A stretch of 41,919 nucleotides of DNA. It comes from Chloroflexota bacterium. GTDB taxonomy: Bacteria; Chloroflexota; Anaerolineae; Anaerolineales; UBA11858. The position numbers were made by a program, and so were the translations under genes. The stretch spans positions 1-41,919 of the forward strand of contig DRBO01000158.1 of assembly GCA_011039385.1 (NCBI GenBank), read 5' to 3'. Of the stretch, positions 33,351 to 39,748 are shown piece by piece (within the stretch, counting starts at the first letter, position 1; each line of letters starts with the position of its first letter). The notes beneath the pieces were generated by a model. It made no database searches. It was not told the DNA's origin and worked only from the letters and a program-made list of their open reading frames with translations.

Positions 33351-34642
33351 GCAAGCAGGAATTCGCAGCCTTGAAAACAGAAAGTCTCCCCGGTCCCCAC
33401 GACATCACCCGGACTGAACTTGGGAACGGGATCGTATTATTGGTCCGGCCCAACCACAAATCCCTGTCGGTCGCCATTTCCGGTTTCCTGCAGGCTGGCA
33501 GTCTGTATGACCCTGAACCGAAATTGGGGCTGGCAGATTTCACGGCGACCACCCTGATGCGGGGCACCGCGAACCGGACCTTTGGCGAGATCTACAATGA
33601 ATTGGAATCCATGGGCGCCAGCCTGGGGGTCAGTCCGGGCGCCCACACAGCCGGGTTTGGCGGCAAGTCCCTGGCGGATGATCTGCCGCATCTGCTGGCG
33701 CTGCTGGCAGATGTGTTGATCCATCCGATCTTCCCTAAGAGCGATGTCGAAAAAGTGCGCTCACAGCTGCTGACAGGCCTGGAGTTGCGAGCCCAGGACA
33801 CCGGTGAAATGGCTTCCATGGGATTCGATCAAATCGCTTATGCAGGCCACCCTTATCGACATCCTTCCGATGGCTACCTGGAAACCATTCAGGCAATTAA
33901 ACAAAAGGACCTGGTGGATTTTCACGCCAGGCACTACGGACCCAGGGAGATGGTGATCGTCATCACCGGGGCGGTTAAACCTGAGACAGTCCTGACTTTG
34001 GTGGAAGAGAGCCTGGGTAATTGGTCTAACCCTGACCAGCCTGATGTCTTCCAGGTTCCGGAAGCTGCTCCCCTGGGTGAGACCACTCGGGCCCATCACC
34101 CGATCGAGGAAAAAAGCCAGGCGGATATCGTGCTGGGCGTGGTTGGGCCGCGCCGGAAGTGGGAGGGGTTTTACCCGGCCCTGCTGGGCAACAGCATCCT
34201 GGGCCAATTCGGGATGATGGGCCGGATCGGAGACTCGGTGCGTGTTCAAGCAGGACTGGCCTACTATGCCTACAGTTCCCTGAGCAGCAGCATCGGCCCG
34301 GGGCCGTGGACAATTGCCGCAGGTGTTGCTCCTGAAAACCTGGAAAAAGCCATTGATTTGATCAAAACCGAAATCAAAAAATTCATTGCTGAGCCCGTCA
34401 CTCCCCAGGAACTAGCTGATGTGCAGTCGAACTATATCGGCAGGCTGCCGCTTTCGCTGGAATCCAATAGCGGCGTGGCCTCCGCCCTGCTGACCATGGA
34501 GCGCCACCAGCTGGGATTGGACTACCTGCAGGGATACGAGAAGATGATCCGGGACGTCACCCCGGACTCGATCCTGGAGGCCTCACGAAAGTACCTGGAT
34601 CCTGATCGGCTGGCGATCTCCACCGCGGGGCCACCCTTATGA
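33347..34642 (+). CDS. M16 peptidase-like, non-catalytic subunit
   Basis: A 431-residue partner of the preceding peptidase. The fold is clear (GLADFTATTLMRGTANRTFGEIYNELESMGASLG), but the HxxEH residues are replaced (DFTAT). The C-terminal substrate-binding Arg/Tyr region is kept (GRIGDSVRVQAGLAYYAYSS). It therefore probably binds substrate while its neighbour cuts. It overlaps both the gene before and acpS after by 4 nt, so all three are translationally coupled. Confidence 0.92.
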   Translation: MSKQEFAALKTESLPGPHDITRTELGNGIVLLVRPNHKSLSVAISGFLQAGSLYDPEPKLGLADFTATTLMRGTANRTFGEIYNELESMGASLGVSPGAHTAGFGGKSLADDLPHLLALLADVLIHPIFPKSDVEKVRSQLLTGLELRAQDTGEMASMGFDQIAYAGHPYRHPSDGYLETIQAIKQKDLVDFHARHYGPREMVIVITGAVKPETVLTLVEESLGNWSNPDQPDVFQVPEAAPLGETTRAHHPIEEKSQADIVLGVVGPRRKWEGFYPALLGNSILGQFGMMGRIGDSVRVQAGLAYYAYSSLSSSIGPGPWTIAAGVAPENLEKAIDLIKTEIKKFIAEPVTPQELADVQSNYIGRLPLSLESNSGVASALLTMERHQLGLDYLQGYEKMIRDVTPDSILEASRKYLDPDRLAISTAGPPL

Positions 34643-35019
34643 ACCTGTCCTCCGGCATTGACCTGATTGAGATCGGGCGAATCCAGAAAGCCCTCGAGCG
34701 CCACGGTGAGCGCTTCCTGCAGCGGATCTACACACCGGCCGAAATCCGGGGTGCCCGCGGCAGCGCCCCTGAGCTGGCCGCCCGTTTCGCAGCCAAGGAA
34801 GCAGCCTCCAAAGCCCTGGGGACAGGGATCGGACCTGTGTCCTGGAAGGAAATCGAAACGGTCAATCAACCCTCCGGAAAACCCATCCTGCGCCTCTCCG
34901 GCCGGGCCAAGGCCATCGCTCAGGCGCAGGGTTTTGAGACCTGGTCTGTAAGCCTGACCCACTCCCGCGGCATGGCCGCGGCGGTAGTGATCTGTGTGGG
35001 GGATGCAGTCAACGCCTGA
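34639..35019 (+). CDS. acpS: Holo-[acyl-carrier-protein] synthase
   Basis: A 126-residue enzyme that transfers phosphopantetheine from CoA to acyl carrier protein. Motifs: GIDLIEIGRIQKALERHGERF (Asp for magnesium) and AARFAAKEAASKALGTG (Glu, Lys). The C-terminus (VSLTHSRGMAAAVVI) is typical. The ATG overlaps the stop of the M16 gene. Confidence 0.95.
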   Translation: MNLSSGIDLIEIGRIQKALERHGERFLQRIYTPAEIRGARGSAPELAARFAAKEAASKALGTGIGPVSWKEIETVNQPSGKPILRLSGRAKAIAQAQGFETWSVSLTHSRGMAAAVVICVGDAVNA

Positions 35020-35027
35020 CCGGGGAC

Positions 35028-35078
35028 CGGGGGTCGCCGGAGTTTACCCCGAGAGCAGCGAGGGGCAGCCGACCGGGA
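35028..35078. repeat. GC-rich intergenic repeat-like element
   Basis: The segment around GGAGTTTACCCCGAG (35039-35053) closely resembles, in opposite orientation, a piece at 17863-17877 (GGAGTTTATCCCGAG on the minus strand). Runs of GACCGGG flank it. This suggests a dispersed short intergenic repeat; two copies are visible in this window. Confidence 0.4.
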
Positions 35079-35125
35079 AAATCGTCTGCCCTATGGATGA
35101 ATTCAACCAGGATGGCAATAATTGA

Positions 35126-35488
35126 ATTAGGGGGGAATACAAATTTCAATCTCTATTCGTCTATCAACTCTCTTTGGACTATGTTGATCAAGCATACGAA
35201 CTGATAAAAACGATTCCTGGAAATGAAAGTTTCAATTTGAGTTCATAATTGGTTCGAGCCGCTACCTCTATCACACTCAATATCGAGGAAGGCTCAACAG
35301 GTCAATCTAACAAAGAACAGGCACACTTCTTAAGTTTGGCCATTCGCTCCTCTATAGAAACAGTCGCATGTCTGGATTTGATCCAAAGAAGGCAATCTAT
35401 ATCTTCCGATGACCTTAACACTGCCCGGAAGATCGGTAGAACCCTATTCTATAAACTCACAAGATCCCACAAATCTATAAGAAATTAA
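35126..35488 (+). pseudogene. Four-helix-bundle protein (23S rRNA intervening-sequence type) broken by one stop
   Basis: The frame reads EYKFQSLFVYQLSLDYVDQA, then YELIKTIPGNESFNLSS, a TAA at 35246-35248, then LVRAATSITLNIEEGSTGQS and on to YKLTRSHKSIRN. The intact family reads LTSQLxRAAxSIxxNIxEGxxR at this point, so a single CAA (Gln) to TAA change has broken the gene. No standard start codon is visible in frame at the N-terminal end either. The protein type is small, cytosolic and of unknown function, often encoded within rRNA intervening sequences or in accessory regions. The fragment after the stop could be translated from TTG, but would lack the first helix and half of the second. Confidence 0.75.
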
Positions 35489-35572
35489 CCGCCCACCTTC
35501 TATCTGCTTCTTACGGTCTCTTTACCCCCCGTCTCCTTACCCCCGTCCGGCTGCGAAGCAGCCGTTCCTGGC

Positions 35573-35631
35573 TTCGCGGGGAACCAAGTGTCAAGGCAAA
35601 GTTAAAATATCCTGCAGTTCGCGGGGAACCA
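35573..35631. repeat. Two 14-bp direct repeats, 45 bp apart
   Basis: TTCGCGGGGAACCA occurs at 35573-35586 and again at 35618-35631. A small palindrome (GGCTGC/GCAGCC) lies just upstream at 35549-35563. Only two copies are present and the spacing is not CRISPR-like enough to call an array. Confidence 0.4.
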
Positions 35632-35678
35632 GTTGCCTTCCCTGCCCTTTCAAGATAGACTAGGGGATAAGGTTTTCA

Positions 35679-36929
35679 ATGAAAAGAATTAACGAGCAAA
35701 TCACACCCCCAGACCTGAAGGAAATCAGTTTCTTGCGGGAGCTGCCGGAAAAACGGCGCCTGTTCCTGGCTTCCAGGCTGAAAACGCGCCGCTACTCAGC
35801 CGGCACCCGGATCCTAAAACAGGGAACTCGGGGCGGATTTTTGGGAATTTTAGAACGCGGGGAGATCCTGCTGGAGAATCCCGACAGTCAGCCCCGGTCT
35901 CTCCTGCCTGGCGACCATTTCGGGAGCGCCATGCTGCTGTATGATAAATCCAGCGGTTTCACAGTAACTGCCAAAGCCGATACCATCCTATGGGTACTGG
36001 ATAGAAAGGACTGGCTGTCCCCTACAGTCACCCCGCTACCACCCCGAAAACCCCTCCTCAAGCCCAGACAAATCCGGTCCCTGGTGGTGGGATCGATCCT
36101 GGTTGCGGCACTGTCGATGTCGATATTGATCCTCGGCCCCTCCCTGATCGACCGGGTCACAACCACCCTTCCCAAACAGTGGGCTGATTCCGGACGAGCT
36201 GCCTGGGCTGAAAAGTACCTCCAGGTCCTCACCCGCTGGCAGCCGGATTCGGCCTTGAATTTCGGCTACCTGGGAGACATCCTGGTTCTGGAAGGACAGG
36301 ACCAGGAAGCCATGCAGGCTTACCAACAGGCCCTTGAGCTGGACGAATACCTGCCCTGGATCCACAACAACCTGGGTGTTTTGCTCCTGAAGGGGGACCA
36401 GCCAGACCTGGCCGCAGAGCATTTTCAAACAGCCATTGAGCTCAGTCCCCAGAACGTCACTGCCTATGTCAATCTGGGCAGCGCCTACTACGCCCAGGAA
36501 GATTGGGAAGCAGCGGCGGCGGCTTATGGGAATGCCCTCGATCTGGACTTCAGCCTGCAGGATACCAAGGCAGCCTGGGCAGGATTGATCCTTTCTGAAA
36601 GCCGCCTGGTAGAGGCCCGCCTGGTCTGGGAATATGTGCTGCTGGAAAATCCCCGTCATCCCCTGGCACTGCAGGGATTAGGAGTTGTCTCCCTGCTGGA
36701 AGGGGATCCCACCCTGGCAATGATGTACCTGGATGCTGCCCGCTATCTCCAACCCGAGAATCCGGCTCTCTACCTGTACGCCGGTATGGCCCTGGAAGAG
36801 CTGGAAAAGACGGCTGAAGCGGCCGAAGCCTATCAGTATGCAGCCGAAAACGGCACCAATTCCGATCTGGTCAGCCTGGCTGAGGCCCTGCTGGAGGTGG
36901 TTTTAGACCTTCCTGGAGGGGCAAATTAG
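35679..36929 (+). CDS. Membrane protein with degenerate cyclic-nucleotide-binding domain and TPR repeats
   Basis: A 416-residue protein. Residues ~18-112 form a cNMP-binding (Crp-type) beta-roll: FLRELPEKRRLFLASRLKTR, ILKQGTRGGFLGILERGEI and LLPGDHFGSAMLL. The phosphate cassette lacks the usual Glu (FGS instead of FGE) and Arg, so canonical cAMP/cGMP binding is doubtful. A single membrane helix (~133-154) follows, then at least five TPR motifs (~170-405), for example AMQAYQQALELDEYLPWIHNNLGVLL and AAAAAYGNALDLD. The TPR domain is probably outside the cell. It may transmit a cytoplasmic signal to envelope partners. AAGG lies 6 nt before the ATG. Confidence 0.85.
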   Translation: MKRINEQITPPDLKEISFLRELPEKRRLFLASRLKTRRYSAGTRILKQGTRGGFLGILERGEILLENPDSQPRSLLPGDHFGSAMLLYDKSSGFTVTAKADTILWVLDRKDWLSPTVTPLPPRKPLLKPRQIRSLVVGSILVAALSMSILILGPSLIDRVTTTLPKQWADSGRAAWAEKYLQVLTRWQPDSALNFGYLGDILVLEGQDQEAMQAYQQALELDEYLPWIHNNLGVLLLKGDQPDLAAEHFQTAIELSPQNVTAYVNLGSAYYAQEDWEAAAAAYGNALDLDFSLQDTKAAWAGLILSESRLVEARLVWEYVLLENPRHPLALQGLGVVSLLEGDPTLAMMYLDAARYLQPENPALYLYAGMALEELEKTAEAAEAYQYAAENGTNSDLVSLAEALLEVVLDLPGGAN

Positions 36930-36983
36930 CCCTAAAAGCCCTACCTTTCAGGGATGTTGAGTGATTTTTTAAGAAAATCCAGC

Positions 36984-36989
36984 TATAAT
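36984..36989 (+). promoter_or_regulatory. -10 element (TATAAT) for the sortase-substrate gene
   Basis: A TATAAT 32 nt before the ATG at 37022, followed by AAGGAG (37007-37012). It gives the substrate its own promoter, independent of the CNBD-TPR gene. Confidence 0.55.
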
Positions 36990-37021
36990 CATAGCAATTG
37001 AAGTAAAAGGAGAGTGCAGGC

Positions 37022-37453
37022 ATGAAAAAATATCGCATTATCGCTGTTCTTGCCATCATGATCGCGTTATTGATTCCCGGCGCAGTAAACGCAGCTGGAA
37101 CCTTCTACTGCAGCACCAGCGTTGCCGTTGGCGGAACCGGCACCCTGACTGATCCCTGGGCCTGCAGCGATGCTGCCCAGCTGCAGAGTGTGGTCGATGA
37201 TCAAATCTGCGACGTTTACAGTGGGGGTGACCTGTACCAGATCTTCCCCGCTTCCTACCGCTATCACGTCATCACCTGGTACAGCGTGGATGACTGCCGG
37301 ATCACAGCGTCCTATGACTATGCCGGCTATCCTCCCTCCACGGGCGTAGAGATCGGCACGCCGTATATTGTGGGCGGTGTCGCCCTGCTCGGCGCGGGAT
37401 TGGTAGCCGCAGGATTGTTGATTCGCCGCAAGAGAGCGACTGCCGCAGTTTGA
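37022..37453 (+). CDS. Small secreted protein with C-terminal sortase-type sorting signal
   Basis: A 143-residue protein. The signal peptide covers residues 1-25 (KKYRIIAVLAIMIALL, cleavage near VNA-AG). The mature part has four cysteines (C30, C48, C63, C92), enough for two disulfides, and an early TLTDPWACSDAAQLQSVV stretch resembling the first turn of parallel beta-helix surface proteins. The C-terminus has the cell-wall sorting layout: pentapeptide P104-P-S-T-G108 (an LPxTG variant), hydrophobic helix ~114-134 and basic tail RRKR. The next gene is a sortase. Attachment to the envelope by that sortase is inferred. Strong AAGGAG ribosome-binding site. Confidence 0.75.
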   Translation: MKKYRIIAVLAIMIALLIPGAVNAAGTFYCSTSVAVGGTGTLTDPWACSDAAQLQSVVDDQICDVYSGGDLYQIFPASYRYHVITWYSVDDCRITASYDYAGYPPSTGVEIGTPYIVGGVALLGAGLVAAGLLIRRKRATAAV

Positions 37454-37461
37454 ACCTAATT

Positions 37462-37550
37462 CTGCCAGCGTCTGAAACTCAACCGGCGCTGGCAGCCTAT
37501 ACTCTGAAATCACCAGGCCCTTCGGGACAGCTCTGACTGTCCCGTAAGGG
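37462..37550. repeat. Two intergenic hairpins between substrate and sortase genes
   Basis: The first hairpin has 9-bp arms (CTGCCAGCG 37462-37470, CGCTGGCAG 37487-37495). The second is a 13-bp stem with one bulge (CCCTT-CGGGACAG / CTGTCCCG-T-AAGGG, 37518-37550). Neither has a T run. They may stabilise the upstream mRNA end, or be repeat elements. Confidence 0.5.
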
Positions 37551-37610
37551 ACTGCCTGTTAATGAGAACCCGATGGTCTGGTCCAGGCACTTTATTCCAT
37601 TCCAATTAGC

Positions 37611-38366
37611 ATGATTAAACCCCGCCGCTGGATACCAACGATCCTGCTGATAACCGGAGGCCTGCTGCTGTTCTGGGCAGCCCTGGTATCGGTTAATCCC
37701 CTCTTATCCAACTATCAAATTGTGGAAGGGGAGTACTTGCTTTTCCCGCAGCAGGTCAACCTGCCTCTGCCGAAAATCGCCTCCATCCGCAGCACGGAAG
37801 CCGCCCCGCAGGACGTCTTTTTTTCCTTGGTGTACAGCCCCTTCACTCCCACGCCGACCCCCACGCCCACACCCACCCCTGTGCCGGCCGGGCCGGTGAC
37901 CCGCCTGATCATCCCCAGCATCGGGGTCAACCGGGCAGTGGTGCCCCTGCGGCAGTACCGGGACGCTAACGGGGTCATTCAGTACGATACCAACTCGCTT
38001 TTCGCCACCAACAGCCGCCTGGACCTGGTCGGACAGACCCTGACCTCAGTAGACCCGGGCCAGGGCAGCAACATCGTGCTGGTGGGACACAACTACAATA
38101 TGGGCTGGTACGCCTGGGAAGGGGTATTCGTCAACCTTAAGAAGCTAAAGCCGGGAAACGACATCCTGCTCCACACCAAGAACGGGGGAGTGTATAAATA
38201 CAAAGTCAAGAAGGTCGTCCAGGTGCCCTACGTGGCCCGCACCGCAGCCGAGCTCAACCAGCACCTGCAGTACCTGGGGCCCACCAGTGATGAGCGGGTC
38301 ACCCTGGTGACCTGCGGGGGTGCCTTCGGCTCCTGGTCAGCCCGGATCTATGTGGTGGCGAAGTAA
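37611..38366 (+). CDS. Sortase
   Basis: A 251-residue transpeptidase, N-terminally membrane-anchored (helix ~8-30). A PT-repeat linker (~79-92) precedes the catalytic beta-barrel. The full triad is visible: H160 in VLVGHNYNMG, C235 in VTLVTCGG (family TLxTC) and R245 in WSARIYVVAK. It cuts the sorting signal of a secreted protein and attaches it to the envelope. The likely substrate is encoded 157 bp upstream. The subclass (D/E-like) is not assigned with confidence. No good ribosome-binding site precedes the ATG. Confidence 0.92.
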   Translation: MIKPRRWIPTILLITGGLLLFWAALVSVNPLLSNYQIVEGEYLLFPQQVNLPLPKIASIRSTEAAPQDVFFSLVYSPFTPTPTPTPTPTPVPAGPVTRLIIPSIGVNRAVVPLRQYRDANGVIQYDTNSLFATNSRLDLVGQTLTSVDPGQGSNIVLVGHNYNMGWYAWEGVFVNLKKLKPGNDILLHTKNGGVYKYKVKKVVQVPYVARTAAELNQHLQYLGPTSDERVTLVTCGGAFGSWSARIYVVAK

Positions 38367-38372
38367 GGGGGA

Positions 38373-38387
38373 GGGAGCTGCGCTCCC
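38373..38387. terminator. Short hairpin after the sortase gene
   Basis: GGGAGC-TGC-GCTCCC forms a 6-bp GC hairpin 6 nt after the sortase stop. No T run follows, so terminator activity is uncertain. Confidence 0.3.
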
Positions 38388-38398
38388 GACTGGAGACC

Positions 38399-38690
38399 GG
38401 GGTTGGTGGATTTTCTCCCGGGGCCATTTCCGATGGCACGCCTAGCTGGGATAGACTTGGACCGCTTGCGGTGATTCTTGAATACCAGCGAGAGGGGATC
38501 GACAAGGCTCCGATACAGGAAGGCCTGTCGCGGCTGAGAGAAATGAATGCGCAAGGATGTTGTCTCGTCGGACATCCGGAATACTGCTGACAATTCAGGT
38601 TCACTAACACCCTGGAGCTTGTGCTTGAGTTTGTTCCACCGGAGGTGTTTTTCGCTCTGTGTTTTGTATCTGGTCAGCATGCAGTCTATG
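38399..38690 (+). pseudogene. GNAT acetyltransferase remnant
   Basis: The frame reads VGGFSPGAISDGTPSWDRLG, then PLAVILEYQREGIDKAPIQE, then GLSRLREMNAQGCCLVGHPE. It ends YC, an in-frame TGA (38588-38590), and QFRFTNTLELVLEFVPPEVF, FALCF. It lines up with GNAT proteins whose core reads LGPVAVLPEYQRQGIGxALIxEGL, then CCLVGHPEYYRRFGF and PPEVFFAL. The acetyl-CoA loop is damaged (GIDKA for GIGxA), CGA has become TGA, and the N-terminal half is gone. An old gene relic, not a selenoprotein. The exact limits are uncertain. Confidence 0.7.
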
Positions 38691-38783
38691 CTGTTATATC
38701 AAAATCTCTGCAAATTTTTTGTTATTGGGTTATAGTAATAATCAGATTTGATTTCAGAGCAGCGCAATCGTCCGTGAGAGAAA

Positions 38784-39428
38784 ATGAACAGCACAGATTA
38801 TGACCGAATTATCGCCCAGGAACGAAAAGTCCTTGTTTCAATTAATGAACAGGGCGAAAAATTCATTCCTGAATTTAAAAGAATAACGACTTCTTACATC
38901 CGGGAATTGTCAATCAAACTCATAAAGGGTTATTATACACATAGACCAGAAGTAACCAGAAACCTTGGCGCCGAAAAGTTAGAAGAAATGAAACGGGAAT
39001 TAAAGGAAATTCTCGATACATTACCAGAACAAACCAGTAAGCGGCTTGATGACAGTCAGATCTGGCTTCACCGGGTTGGAATACCTGATCATGCGACATC
39101 AGATATGACGTATTCCTATCAATTTGAAAAGAGGTCAAACAGATCCATGGATCAAGCGATCAGAGATTTGATCGGTTTAGTTGGCTCAGTTTTAATCAAA
39201 TATGGATACATTGAGATTGGCAAAGACTTTGAATGGAAACTGACACCTGGTGGTATTCCTCAGTTTGCAGACGATCTCCCATCCAAAGGACTGGACCATT
39301 ATAAGGCATTAAGTAAACTCATTGAACAATACAAGAATATCCTGGTTGAATATGTTTATGCAATCCAGAATCTCAGGAAAGCAGAACAAGCCAAGAAATC
39401 AGCTCAAGCTGATGGACTTTGGGATTAA
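38784..39428 (+). CDS. Hypothetical protein, AT-rich, helical
   Basis: A 214-residue protein I do not recognise. It is largely helical and charged, with no signal peptide and no membrane segment. A short beta/loop segment lies near the middle (WLHRVGIPDHATSDMTYSYQF), and the end is Lys/Ala-rich. Its base composition is visibly more AT-rich than its neighbours, with many AAA, AAT and ATT codons, which suggests recent acquisition. It lies between two pseudogene/repeat-rich gaps. A weak GAGAG precedes the ATG. Length and codon structure support it being real; function is unknown. Confidence 0.65.
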   Translation: MNSTDYDRIIAQERKVLVSINEQGEKFIPEFKRITTSYIRELSIKLIKGYYTHRPEVTRNLGAEKLEEMKRELKEILDTLPEQTSKRLDDSQIWLHRVGIPDHATSDMTYSYQFEKRSNRSMDQAIRDLIGLVGSVLIKYGYIEIGKDFEWKLTPGGIPQFADDLPSKGLDHYKALSKLIEQYKNILVEYVYAIQNLRKAEQAKKSAQADGLWD

Positions 39429-39748
39429 ATTTAAAGAAATCTCCTAACAACCTGCCCCCTCCCCTTGCCCATTTGATACGCCATTATGTCTTTTGAAGAC
39501 TCTCCAGCACGGGTGAGGGCTACCTTTCATAAACTGCAAATTATCGTTTTCCTGCTGAATATTTGACTTTTACCACCTGTCCTGAGCGAAGTCGAAGGAC
39601 CAGGTCCCAGGTATGCCCCTCGGTCCTTAACCTCGGGATTGAGCGCTGGGTAACCGGAATTTACCCTCGCTCTTAAATCCTGCCGGGATATACAAAAAAA
39701 CCAATCAAGGCCCTTGATTATTTGAATTCAGACGCGGCTGCTCCCTGA
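39429..39748. other. Non-coding gap with repeat-like element and terminator
   Basis: About 320 bp with no gene. Positions 39576-39599 carry CCTGTCCTGAGCGAAGTCGA and AGGA, a sequence type I have seen as a scattered intergenic repeat in many genomes. The right end holds the terminator of the minus-strand lipoprotein gene (39694-39719). Confidence 0.5.
39694..39719 (-). terminator. Rho-independent terminator of the two-domain lipoprotein gene
   Basis: AATCAAG / CTTGATT (39703-39719, loop of three) is followed on the minus strand by GG and seven T residues. It begins 30 nt after the stop codon. Confidence 0.8.

Noticed and set aside
35573-35631. CRISPR remnant
   Set aside because: There are only two 14-bp copies, no cas genes nearby, and no repeat of the usual 24-37 bp length.
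37067-37513. 148-residue minus-strand open frame over the sortase substrate
   Set aside because: The plus-strand reading has a signal peptide, sorting signal, promoter and ribosome-binding site. The minus reading has none.
37828-37890. Tandem DNA repeat in the sortase gene
   Set aside because: It is the coding sequence for a Pro-Thr linker between the membrane anchor and the catalytic domain, common in exported proteins of this window.
38588-38590. In-frame TGA in the GNAT-like frame as a second selenocysteine codon
   Set aside because: The family has Arg at this position, not Cys. The frame lacks its N-terminal half and has several damaged core residues, and no hairpin like a SECIS follows. 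Decay explains it better.
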